From positions 14,432 through 78,431 of the forward strand of contig JBBSJE010000002.1 of assembly GCA_038257535.1 (NCBI GenBank): a DNA stretch of 64,000 bases, read 5' to 3'. The notes under the pieces are model-generated. The model saw only the letters and a list, made by a program, of their open reading frames with translations. It did not search any database and was not told the origin of the DNA. Below, piece by piece: positions 25,204 through 33,728 of the stretch. This DNA comes from JAGTJU01 sp038257535. GTDB lineage: Bacteria; Myxococcota_A; Polyangia; Fen-1088. Numbering within the stretch: position 1 is the first letter of the stretch; each line of letters opens with the position of its first letter. A program made the translations under genes and the position numbers.

Positions 25204-28200
25204 CTATTTCAACGACGACAGGTACGCGATCAAATCGCGCAGCTCGCGCTTGGTCAGAATGTCGCCGAAGCCATCGGGCATGCCGGAGGCGCCGGGCTCG
25301 CGATCGGCAATCTGCTTTTTCTCCAACGAAAGCGCCCCCTCTTCCACGGAATCCAGCAGCAAAACTTTGGGGGTTTCGCGCTTCACCGTGCCGCCGTGAA
25401 TTGAACCGGTTTTCATCGTCACCAGAACCGATTCAAAGCCAGGCGCAAAATGCTTGCTGGGGAAAACCACCGCCTCAAGCAGGTACTCGGGCGAGCGTTT
25501 GCGGCCAACGCCTCTAAGCTCGGGGCCCACTTCGGCGCCATGGCCCTCCACGCTGTGACAGCGGCGGCATTGCACCTGGGTGTGGTACATGAACACGCGC
25601 CGTCCCAGCTCTACATCGCCGCCCGATGCGGCCTCAACGTACGGGCCTAGATCGGTTTCGGGACGTGCTTTTTCATGCTGCGCAAGCTTGGCCTGCAGCG
25701 CCGGTTGGTTCTTTTGCTTGGCCGCCTCCAACACGTCCAAGGTCATCGGACGGGGAAGCTTGCTGGCCAACAGGTCCTCCATCAAGGCGAACAAACGCTC
25801 TGTGGCCCGCTCGTCCTTGAGCGCCGCAAGCAACCCCACGGCGGCCTGCTTTTCCTCGATCGCGCCTTTGCGCAAGGCTTCATCTATCAATCCCACGGCG
25901 GCCTCTGGTTCGGCTTTCACGCGCGCCTTCAATCCCCACAGCCGCACCTGCGGGGAAGGGTCTTTGGCAGCCAAAGGAAGCACTTGGGGCAGTTGCGGGG
26001 CGTTCAAATCCGAAAGCGCCTTGAGCGCCGCCAAACGCACGTCTTGATTGTCCCATCTTTTGGTCACAGCCTGAGCCAGCGCCGGGCCGGCGGCGGTTAA
26101 CTTCATTTGCGCCGCGGTGGCCGCCGCAGCAACGAAGACCTCGGGCTGTCTTGGCAGCAACAACTTATCAAGGACCAAGGCCAGCGCGTCCGACGCGACC
26201 TTCCCGTCGCGCGCTGGTTTGGGGAAGGGGCGGTATTTGCCAGTGACCCTGTCTCGAGGTTGCGGCGTCGCCCACGTGCCCAAAGCGGTGATGGCTTCGC
26301 GCCGAAGCGTGGCCGCCGTGGCGCGATCGGCGGCCAGTGTGGCCAACACCTGCGCCGCCTCCGCGGTGCCCTGACGAAAATTTGCGTGAATCACACGCAT
26401 AGCGATGGCCTCGTCTTTGCGCCATTGGGTCGAGGGACCGAGATTGGCCAAAGCTCCCGTGGCCTCATCGATAGGTACATCGTTGATCGCGCGGGCGGCT
26501 TCTCGCACCACCAGCATGTCCTTGTCCTGCAGAAACCTTGCAACCAGGGGGGACGCAAGCCGGCGCAGGGCCACCACCGCCGCCAACCTCACCGACGCTG
26601 AGGGGTGCTTGGTCAGATCGGCCAAGGCCTCAGGTGTTGAGCCGGCCGTTAACACCTGAACCCCCGCGTGACGGAGGAAGGGATCGCGGTCCGCGTTCTT
26701 CGCAAGCATCGCCAACGCTGCGGTGGTGGTGGCAGGCGCGTTTACTTGCAAGCGCGCCAAGCTCTGTGCGGCGAAGAAGCGCACGCGGTCGCTTTTGTCC
26801 GCGAGCGCTTGCGTTAACGGTTCAACCGAGCCTTCCGCCACGTGGTCTCCCAGCACCCGCGCAGCTTGTACGCGCACCTCATCGTCCTTACCCGGTTTTG
26901 CGGTCAAACGCGCCACCAAGGCGGTTTGAAGGTCTGCAGGTTTGGTGGTTGGACGCGCCTTGGCGCCGGGCGCCGCGCGCAGGATCTGGCCCACACCCCA
27001 AACGCCATGCAGCTGCGCAAGCAACGGCTGTCCAGGCTGAGCTGCCTGCAACAGCAAGTCGTCGCGGCCGTTTTGCACCAACTGGAATTGTGCTTCCATG
27101 CGCACCCGCACATCGGGATGCGACAACAACGCGGACAGCGAATCGGGTGTGCGTGCGCGCCAGTCGCCGGCCAAAAGGGCTTGAACGCTTTCACCGGGCG
27201 GGGCCGCCGCGGGCTTTTCGTCGGTGAGACGGTGAATGCGGCCCTTGCCCGTACCAGACCAACCCAGCACCCAGTCCGAAATGTAAAGCGCGCCGTCGGG
27301 ACCGAAGTCGACATCTGTGGCCAACACGCCCCACGCAAAGTCCTTCCGACCCACAAGTTTGAAGTTCACACCGCGTGGCTGCACCTGAAAACTGTGGATG
27401 CCGCTGCTGCTGGGTTGCCCACGAAAATCGGCCAAGAAGAAATGATCGCGGTAGGCCTGCAAATGCCCGGTGCCCGGATGGTAGGTGAGGCCCGAGGGGC
27501 CACTGGTGATGTTTTCAACGGGGGGCAGGAGGTAAGCCGCTTGCCCTTTGAATTGCGGCTGCCACAGCTTTTCCGTGTTCCAAGGCCCGCGCTGCACCGG
27601 TCGGTTTAGGTATTGAAAGCCTACCCGCCAGCCGTACTCGCCCCCGTCTACCAAGTGGATGAACCGGGCTTTGTCGCCACCATCTGAATTGTTGTCGCCG
27701 GTAAACAAATTGCCGAACTTGTCGAAGGCAAGCTCTTGCGGGTTGCGAAGCCCCTGCGCCACCAGTTCAAGCCGGCTGCCATCAAGTTCGCAGCGAAACA
27801 CGCCGCCGCGGTCAGGGATTGACAGCAGTTTGCCCTCGCGGGTTTTCACCGAGGCGCCCCGATCGCCAATGCTGAAATACATGCGTCCGTCCGGGCCCAA
27901 ACGCAGGCCGTGCATGTCGTGACCCATGAAGGCGTAGCGAACGCCGTAGCCCGTTGACATCACTTCGCGGGCGTCGGCGGCGCCATCGTTGTCTTTGTCG
28001 GATAGTCGCCAAACGCTTGGGATGTTGGTGATCCACACCTGCCCCTGCCGCGCCAGAACACCTGACATCAAACCATCCATGGGTTGATTGAAACCATCGG
28101 CAAACAGCGTGGATTGATCCGCCACCCCGTCGCCATCCACGTCTACCACGCGCTTGATGATGTCGGAGTCTTTCGTGAAGCGTTCCAAGTCACCTTCGAA

Positions 28201-28635
28201 GTACGTGCGGACCAGTAGCTCGCGGTCGGCCACCGTGCGGGCTGCCAACTCCGCATCGATGATTTCGTCGCCGATTTTCGACATGCGCTCTGGTGAGGCT
28301 TTGCTTTTGAACGCCTCTTTCGCCCACCCGCTGGCGCCGCGGTTGTCCAAAACGGCGGAGGCAATGCGAAACCCTTCGGCCACGAACATGCGGCCCTTTT
28401 CGTCGAACGAAAACGCGACGGGGTTTTCCAGCAGGGGCTCGGCGGCCCAGAGGTTTGCCTGCACGCCCTTTTGCAGCTTGATCTGTTTTGTGGCCTGGGT
28501 GGCTTCGGCGTTCGCGGCGTCAGATGGCTTGATCAACTCTGGAGGGGCGGCGGCCGCAACGGGGGCGAGCGCCGCACCTGTTAGGGCCGCCAACAAGAAA
28601 AAGGATTTGAGGGGGTTCGAGCGCGCAAGGTGCAT
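25204..28635 (-). CDS. Secreted PVC-type heme-binding dehydrogenase-like protein with HEAT repeats
   Basis: Large (1143 aa) exported protein. After a signal peptide (FFLLAALTGAALAPVAAA) comes a beta-propeller like that of glucose/sorbosone dehydrogenases and PVC-type membrane-bound dehydrogenases (VAFSFDEKGRMFVAEGF, GLRLGPDGRMYFSIGDRG, GLRNPQELAFDKFGNLFTGDN, FGPDGALYISDW). HEAT-like repeats span the middle (LSHPDVRVRMEAQFQLVQ, KDPSPQVRLWGLKARV). The C-terminus is a cytochrome-like domain with CRRCH near residue 1020, the heme-binding motif. It is expected in the periplasm as a redox enzyme of unknown substrate; this family is common in Planctomycetes and related phyla. Confidence 0.8.
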   Translation of the reverse strand: MHLARSNPLKSFFLLAALTGAALAPVAAAAPPELIKPSDAANAEATQATKQIKLQKGVQANLWAAEPLLENPVAFSFDEKGRMFVAEGFRIASAVLDNRGASGWAKEAFKSKASPERMSKIGDEIIDAELAARTVADRELLVRTYFEGDLERFTKDSDIIKRVVDVDGDGVADQSTLFADGFNQPMDGLMSGVLARQGQVWITNIPSVWRLSDKDNDGAADAREVMSTGYGVRYAFMGHDMHGLRLGPDGRMYFSIGDRGASVKTREGKLLSIPDRGGVFRCELDGSRLELVAQGLRNPQELAFDKFGNLFTGDNNSDGGDKARFIHLVDGGEYGWRVGFQYLNRPVQRGPWNTEKLWQPQFKGQAAYLLPPVENITSGPSGLTYHPGTGHLQAYRDHFFLADFRGQPSSSGIHSFQVQPRGVNFKLVGRKDFAWGVLATDVDFGPDGALYISDWVLGWSGTGKGRIHRLTDEKPAAAPPGESVQALLAGDWRARTPDSLSALLSHPDVRVRMEAQFQLVQNGRDDLLLQAAQPGQPLLAQLHGVWGVGQILRAAPGAKARPTTKPADLQTALVARLTAKPGKDDEVRVQAARVLGDHVAEGSVEPLTQALADKSDRVRFFAAQSLARLQVNAPATTTAALAMLAKNADRDPFLRHAGVQVLTAGSTPEALADLTKHPSASVRLAAVVALRRLASPLVARFLQDKDMLVVREAARAINDVPIDEATGALANLGPSTQWRKDEAIAMRVIHANFRQGTAEAAQVLATLAADRATAATLRREAITALGTWATPQPRDRVTGKYRPFPKPARDGKVASDALALVLDKLLLPRQPEVFVAAAATAAQMKLTAAGPALAQAVTKRWDNQDVRLAALKALSDLNAPQLPQVLPLAAKDPSPQVRLWGLKARVKAEPEAAVGLIDEALRKGAIEEKQAAVGLLAALKDERATERLFALMEDLLASKLPRPMTLDVLEAAKQKNQPALQAKLAQHEKARPETDLGPYVEAASGGDVELGRRVFMYHTQVQCRRCHSVEGHGAEVGPELRGVGRKRSPEYLLEAVVFPSKHFAPGFESVLVTMKTGSIHGGTVKRETPKVLLLDSVEEGALSLEKKQIADREPGASGMPDGFGDILTKRELRDLIAYLSSLK

Positions 28636-28733
28636 ATAGACCGGTAAACTTAACCGTTATGCAGCCTGGGTGAAAGCGCCTCAAGCAATGGTGCGCCGCG
28701 CTGGGCGGACCCAGCGTGACATGCAGCACGCGA

Positions 28734-30536
28734 TTACAACACCGGTGGCAGCTGGAAGGCTTCCCAGGCCGGGGTGGTGTTCAGCGTGTCGGTGGGCTGA
28801 TTCCAAAGATAAATGGCGGGGAAAGTCTGAACGCCATTTTCGTTAACCACAACGGCCGACATATAAAGTTGCGACACCTGCACCAAGCTGCCACCGGGCA
28901 TTTGCGGGTTTGCGTGGTTGCTTTTCACGGGAGGAATGTCGCCGCGGTTGGACGAAAACACGATCCAATACACAGTTGATGAGCCGGAGGACTGCACGCT
29001 GGGCGACCAGCGCACCCAATGGTTGTTGATGCCTGGGCTCTTTTTGCCCGAGCAGGCGGGCGGATCGTTGGCGGCCAGGCGCAGCGATTGTCCGCTGCGC
29101 ACGGACACTGCGAACAGCTCGGCGTTGGGGTTGGCGTACATGGTTTGCCCGGCAGGAACGCGGTTGTAGGCGATAAGTTGGTCGTCGGGCGACCACGCTG
29201 GGTAGTACTCCTCAAAATCCGCCTCCGAGGCCCCCGGCACCGGCGTTGCGGGGCCGCCCGCGCGGTTGTTAAACGGCACCGTGTACAAGTCGGTGGCGCC
29301 TTTTTCCAAGCGGCCATCCAAGTTGCCGCCGTTGGTTGAGGCGTAAGCGATGCGGGTGCCATCTTTGCTCCAATCGGGCGAAGCCGCGCCGCGCGTATCG
29401 CCTTCTCGCGCGATCACGCCGAACTGCACGCCCCTCACCGTGAACTTGGGATCCATGGGCGCCGGTGAATCCAGGTTGTACCAAACCAGCTCGGCCTTCT
29501 TGTTGTTGTCGGTTGCCCAAGGCGCCATGGGATTTTGCAAGCTTGACGACACAACCATGGTTCGGTCACCGGTTGTCCAATGCCGATTTGAAAACGCCAT
29601 CATGCCGCCCCACGGCCGGTTCAAAGCCGAGAGGCCACCTTGGCTCATGCTGGGCAGCGGTTTGCCCCGCACATCGGGTTTCACGCCTGCAATCACGGAG
29701 TTCCACGGCCAGTGATCGGTAAACGCCACATATTGTCCATCAGGCGTGGCCACGTGGCAGCCAATGCAACGAGGCTTGCGCGGCTCTCCACCCTGCGTGC
29801 GGCTGGGCTGTTCAATGTCAGGAATGCGCAAGGCCACCACGGTGGATTCGTCGCCCACCGCAAACCCGCGCAGCTCGGAATCGTTTTCCACTGTGGGGTC
29901 CGTGGGCATTTTGCCCACCTCGGCAGGTTTGGCGGCCCAGAACACCATGGAGCCTGAGGCCTCTACGTTCGAGATGCCAAACCGCGCTTTGCTGGTGCCG
30001 CCCCCGGGCACGCGCACTTGCACCGTGACGTTGCCGCCGCGCGCATGGCTGCTCAAGCTTCGCCACATATCTTTGGGCATCTTCCATTCGCTGGCCGTGG
30101 TGTACACCACCAACTCGTGCTTCTGCTTCGGCGCGGTGAACTTCAGCTGCACAGGGCCCGTGGCGCCCGTCCAGCGGATGCGCGGGCGCAGCCAGTTGCT
30201 GGGAAACAACGAGCCATCTTCTGGCTCCATGATGCAGGGGCCTCCGCCGTCGCTGCCGGCGCCACTGAATTGGCCCTCCACGCCTTCCGCACCCGCTTCA
30301 ACGATGGGCGCTGCAGGAAAGTCTTCGCACACGTCATTGGCGCAGGGCAGGGGGCTAAAGCCGCCGTTGAGGCCGCCAAAGTTCGCAAAGCCACCGCCTC
30401 CGTTGCCGCCTTGTCCCGGGCCCGAACCTCCTGGGGAGCCTGAGGTGTCAACGTCAGCCTTGGCGCAGGCGCCGCCCAGGGCCAAAGCCAATCCCGCAAG
30501 CAAAAACAAATTCTGATTCGTCTGTGAAGTGGCCAC
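28734..30536 (-). CDS. Exported lipoprotein with PD40/TolB-like propeller and one CxxCH motif
   Basis: Signal peptide with lipobox-like LGGAC, then a Gly-rich linker. A long beta-rich region includes a phrase with CIGCH (within EPRKPRCIGCHVATPDGQ), a possible c-type heme site. The C-terminal part has TolB/PD40-like repeats (ASPDWSKDGTRIAYAST, YYPAWSPDDQLIAYNRV, VRWSPSVQSSGSSTVYWIVF). I cannot assign an activity. It lies 98 bases upstream of the PVC-type heme protein on the same strand and may belong to the same periplasmic redox unit. Confidence 0.65.
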   Translation of the reverse strand: MATSQTNQNLFLLAGLALALGGACAKADVDTSGSPGGSGPGQGGNGGGGFANFGGLNGGFSPLPCANDVCEDFPAAPIVEAGAEGVEGQFSGAGSDGGGPCIMEPEDGSLFPSNWLRPRIRWTGATGPVQLKFTAPKQKHELVVYTTASEWKMPKDMWRSLSSHARGGNVTVQVRVPGGGTSKARFGISNVEASGSMVFWAAKPAEVGKMPTDPTVENDSELRGFAVGDESTVVALRIPDIEQPSRTQGGEPRKPRCIGCHVATPDGQYVAFTDHWPWNSVIAGVKPDVRGKPLPSMSQGGLSALNRPWGGMMAFSNRHWTTGDRTMVVSSSLQNPMAPWATDNNKKAELVWYNLDSPAPMDPKFTVRGVQFGVIAREGDTRGAASPDWSKDGTRIAYASTNGGNLDGRLEKGATDLYTVPFNNRAGGPATPVPGASEADFEEYYPAWSPDDQLIAYNRVPAGQTMYANPNAELFAVSVRSGQSLRLAANDPPACSGKKSPGINNHWVRWSPSVQSSGSSTVYWIVFSSNRGDIPPVKSNHANPQMPGGSLVQVSQLYMSAVVVNENGVQTFPAIYLWNQPTDTLNTTPAWEAFQLPPVL

Positions 30537-30712
30537 GAGGTCTCCTGGGCAAAAAGTCCCAATGTCTCAACGGGCCGCCGTGCTGAAGTGGGAAAACTTG
30601 CAACGGCATTGGCCGCGACGGCCAGGCAGGTCGTGCGGTTGCTACCGGGCTGCGATTTCGCTAGGTACATGCTTTTTCCTTCTCCAATCGCCACCAATCG
30701 CCACGGACAACG

Positions 30713-32047
30713 ATGCTCGAACGATACAGCCGCCCCGCCCTACGAGACCTTTGGTCTGACCTTAAGCGTTACAACACCTGGTTGGAGGTGGAGCTTTCCG
30801 CCTGCCAAGCCATGGAAGAGGCAGAGCTTGTGCCAGCAGGCACCGCGGCCGATGTGCGTGCGCGTGCGGGCGGCAAACTGGATCCGGCTGCCATCTTGGA
30901 GCACGAAGCACGCACCAAACACGACGTGATCGCGTTTCTGACCCACGTGGAAGAGCTGGCCCAAGAGCCCGCACGTTGGTTGCACCTGGGCATGACCAGC
31001 TCAGACGTTTTGGACGCTTCGTTTGCGATGCTGCTCAAAGAAGCCGGCGTGGAAATTTTGGCTGGGGTGGATTTGTTGCGGCAAGCCTGCCGCGCCAAAG
31101 CCGAAGAGCACCGCAAGACCCCCATGATTGGCCGCTCTCACGGCATTCACGCCGAACCCATCACGGCGGGGCTGGTGTTTGCAGGGTTTTACGCGGAACT
31201 GGGCCGCGCCCGCCGGGAATTGCAGCGTGCTTGTGAAGAAGTGGCCGTGGGCAAAATTGCCGGCGCCGTGGGCACTTACGCGAATTTGGATCCGGCAATT
31301 GAAGCCAAGGCTTTGGCAAAGCTGGGTTTGCGGGCGGAAACCGTGCCCACGCAAATCGTGGCGCGCGACCGTCACGCGGCGTTCTTCTCGGCCTTGAGCC
31401 GCTTGGGCACAGCGGTGGAGCGCCTGGCGGTCACCGTGCGCCACTGGCAGCGCACCGAGGTGGGTGAGGCCATTGAAGCGTTTGGCAAGGGCCAAAAGGG
31501 TTCATCGGCGATGCCTCACAAGAAGAACCCGATCTTGTCGGAAAACCTGTGCGGCCTGGCGCGCCTGTTGCGCAGCTACGAACAAGCCGCGCGCGAAAAC
31601 GTGGCGCTGTGGCACGAGCGCGACATTTCCCACTCATCGGTTGAGCGCACAATTGGTCCCGACGCCACCGCGCTGGCTGATTTCATGGTTCGTCGTGCCG
31701 CTTCGTTGGTTGAAGGCTTGGGCATCAACGAAGCCCGCATGTTGCAGAACCTGAATCTTACGGGGGGCCTGTACTTTAGCGAAGCGGTGATGCTGGCGTT
31801 GGTGCGCAAGGGCATGGCCCGCCAAGCTGCCTACGAATTGGTTCAGCGCAACGCTCTGTTGGTGGCGGCGCGCATTGGCCTGCCTGAAGCCAAAGGGCCG
31901 TCGTTTCAGCAGTTGCTGACGGACGACGCTGACATCGCTTCGCGCCTCACCGCCGCCGAAATTGCGCAGTGTTTTGATTTGAATCATCACTTGCGCCACG
32001 CCGACGCGATCATTGATAGGGCGTTGGCTGATTCTGATCTCGCCTAA
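30713..32047 (+). CDS. purB: Adenylosuccinate lyase
   Basis: Fumarase/aspartase-superfamily enzyme acting twice in purine synthesis: SAICAR to AICAR and adenylosuccinate to AMP. The family signature GSSAMPHKKNP is intact, with LGMTSSDVLDA, GRSHGIHAEPIT and WHERDISHSSVERTIGPDA around the active site. Length (444) matches the short bacterial PurB class. purC follows after 29 bases, and purC is coupled to the PurQ-like gene, giving a purB-purC-purQ-like operon. Confidence 0.97.
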   Translation: MLERYSRPALRDLWSDLKRYNTWLEVELSACQAMEEAELVPAGTAADVRARAGGKLDPAAILEHEARTKHDVIAFLTHVEELAQEPARWLHLGMTSSDVLDASFAMLLKEAGVEILAGVDLLRQACRAKAEEHRKTPMIGRSHGIHAEPITAGLVFAGFYAELGRARRELQRACEEVAVGKIAGAVGTYANLDPAIEAKALAKLGLRAETVPTQIVARDRHAAFFSALSRLGTAVERLAVTVRHWQRTEVGEAIEAFGKGQKGSSAMPHKKNPILSENLCGLARLLRSYEQAARENVALWHERDISHSSVERTIGPDATALADFMVRRAASLVEGLGINEARMLQNLNLTGGLYFSEAVMLALVRKGMARQAAYELVQRNALLVAARIGLPEAKGPSFQQLLTDDADIASRLTAAEIAQCFDLNHHLRHADAIIDRALADSDLA

Positions 32048-32076
32048 GCGTAGCCACCGCGCCCTGGAGCCCGTGC

Positions 32077-33036
32077 ATGATCGACATCAAACAGATTGAG
32101 GATCAGCTGTCCCACACTTTGGATCGGTCAAACTTTCCCGAGTTGGGCAGCGCCTACGTGGGCAAAGTGCGCGACTGTTACACAAAGGACGGCAAGCGCA
32201 CCATCATCGTGAGCGATCGCATCAGCGCCTTTGACGTGGTGTTGGGCACGATTCCCTTCAAAGGCCAGGTGCTCAACCGCATGGCGCGGCATTGGTTCGA
32301 CCTCACCAAAGATCTGGTGCCCAATCATGTCATCAGCACACCCGATCCGTCGGTGATGGTGGCGATCGAATGCGAGCCTTTGCCGGTGGAATTCGTGATG
32401 CGTGCGTATTTGGCGGGCACCACAAAAACCTCCATTTGGTACCACTACGAGCAGGGCGCGCGCAGCTTCTGTGGCTTTGCCTTGCCCGAAGGCATGCGGC
32501 GCAATCAGCCTCTGGCCGCACCGATCCTCACGCCCTCCACCAAAGCCGCCCAAGGCGGACACGACGAATCGGTGTCGCGCGATGAACTTCTGCAGCGTGG
32601 GGCGATCAGTGAAAGCGATTTTGTGACCGCCGAAGCCATGTGCCAAAGCTTGTTCGCCTTTGGCCAACAAGAAGCCGCGCGCCGCGGTTTGATCTTGGTG
32701 GATACGAAGTACGAAATCGGCCGCCGCCCCGATGGCAGCCTGTGTTTTATCGACGAAATCCATACGCCCGATAGTTCCCGCTATTGGTTCGCCGACGACT
32801 TCCAAATGCGTTTCGAGCGGGGCGAGGATCCGCGCGGGCTCGACAAAGATTACGTGCGCAACAGCTTCGTGGCGCAAGGCTACCGCGGCGACGGGCCACC
32901 GCCCCCGCTGACCGATGAGGTTCGAGTGGAAGCCTCTCGCCGCTACATGGCGTTGGCCGAACTCATCACGGGCGCGCCGTTCGTGCCCAACACCGAAGAG
33001 CCTGTGGCGCGCATTCGCCGCAGCCTGGGTTTGTGA
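32077..33036 (+). CDS. purC: SAICAR synthetase
   Basis: Phosphoribosylaminoimidazole-succinocarboxamide synthase, step eight of purine synthesis. It shows YVGKVRDCYTKDGKRTIIVSD, ISAFDVVLGTIPFKGQVLN, VEFVMRAYLAG and LVDTKYEIG with IDEIHTPDSSRYW. At 319 residues it is of the longer class resembling yeast-type/alpha-proteobacterial SAICAR synthetases. Its stop overlaps the GTG of the next gene (GTGA), so the pair is coupled. Confidence 0.96.
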   Translation: MIDIKQIEDQLSHTLDRSNFPELGSAYVGKVRDCYTKDGKRTIIVSDRISAFDVVLGTIPFKGQVLNRMARHWFDLTKDLVPNHVISTPDPSVMVAIECEPLPVEFVMRAYLAGTTKTSIWYHYEQGARSFCGFALPEGMRRNQPLAAPILTPSTKAAQGGHDESVSRDELLQRGAISESDFVTAEAMCQSLFAFGQQEAARRGLILVDTKYEIGRRPDGSLCFIDEIHTPDSSRYWFADDFQMRFERGEDPRGLDKDYVRNSFVAQGYRGDGPPPPLTDEVRVEASRRYMALAELITGAPFVPNTEEPVARIRRSLGL

Positions 33037-33728
33037 AAGTCGTGGCCGCGCCGGCACAGCTGCGGCTTGCGGTGGTGCTGCCCGCCGACGTGGCGGCGCC
33101 CTCAGTGCCGGGAGCATCTGTTGTGCGTTGGAGCTTGGACGCGTCCGACGAAACCTTTGACCCAGCCGATTGCGTTGTGGTCGCCGCAACCATCACCCCA
33201 AACGCCCGCGCGGCAGCGGCGATCCACGCACACGCCGCCGCCGGCGGCCCGACGCTGGGCCTAGGTCCTGGCTTTGCCAGTTTGTGCGACTTGGGTCTGC
33301 TTCCCGGCCGCGTGGAACTGGTGACACTGCCCGTGGCTAAGCAAGTTTGTTTGCGCGTTGAAGGCCAACCTACGCCATTTACCGCCGGCATTCCCGCTGG
33401 CCGTGTGCTGCACCTGCCGGCGAATTTCGCGGCGGCTTACCACAGCCCCGATAGGCTTTCGCTTGAGCAGTCCGGCCAGGTTGTGTTTCGCTATTGCGAC
33501 GAATGGGCGGGCTTGGGTGATGCGCACAACCCTTACGAGGCCCCGGCTGCCATCGCGGGCGTGTGCAACGAAGCGGGCCACGTTGTGGGCCTGCAAGCGT
33601 GGCTGCCGGCGCTGTACGGCGGATTGCAGGCAGAGGGGCAAAGCAAAGCAGAGACGCAAATTTTTGCCTCAACCGCCTTATGGATGGCACAAAGAAGAAC
33701 CGCAAGCCGCAGCGGCAAATCGCGCTAA
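33033..33728 (+). CDS. PurQ-like class I glutamine amidotransferase fold lacking catalytic residues
   Basis: Full-length (231 aa) relative of FGAM synthase subunit PurQ. It keeps the fold landmarks LGLGPGFASLCDLGLLPG, FRYCDEW, NPYEAPAAIAGVCNEAGHVVG and a C-terminal helix. The nucleophile elbow LGICNGFQ of active PurQ reads LGLGPGFA, so the catalytic Cys is Gly78. The MMPHPE motif reads LQAWLP, so catalytic His and Glu are Trp190 and Pro192. The whole triad is therefore lost while the frame stays intact. It overlaps purC by four bases, which argues for a retained, non-hydrolytic role, perhaps binding PurL or AICAR/SAICAR-pathway partners. Confidence 0.8.
   Translation: MKVVAAPAQLRLAVVLPADVAAPSVPGASVVRWSLDASDETFDPADCVVVAATITPNARAAAAIHAHAAAGGPTLGLGPGFASLCDLGLLPGRVELVTLPVAKQVCLRVEGQPTPFTAGIPAGRVLHLPANFAAAYHSPDRLSLEQSGQVVFRYCDEWAGLGDAHNPYEAPAAIAGVCNEAGHVVGLQAWLPALYGGLQAEGQSKAETQIFASTALWMAQRRTASRSGKSR

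Noticed and set aside
33033..33728. PurQ-like gene as a frameshifted pseudogene
   Set aside because: The frame is full length, uninterrupted and overlaps purC by four bases; the lost residues are substitutions, not frame damage.
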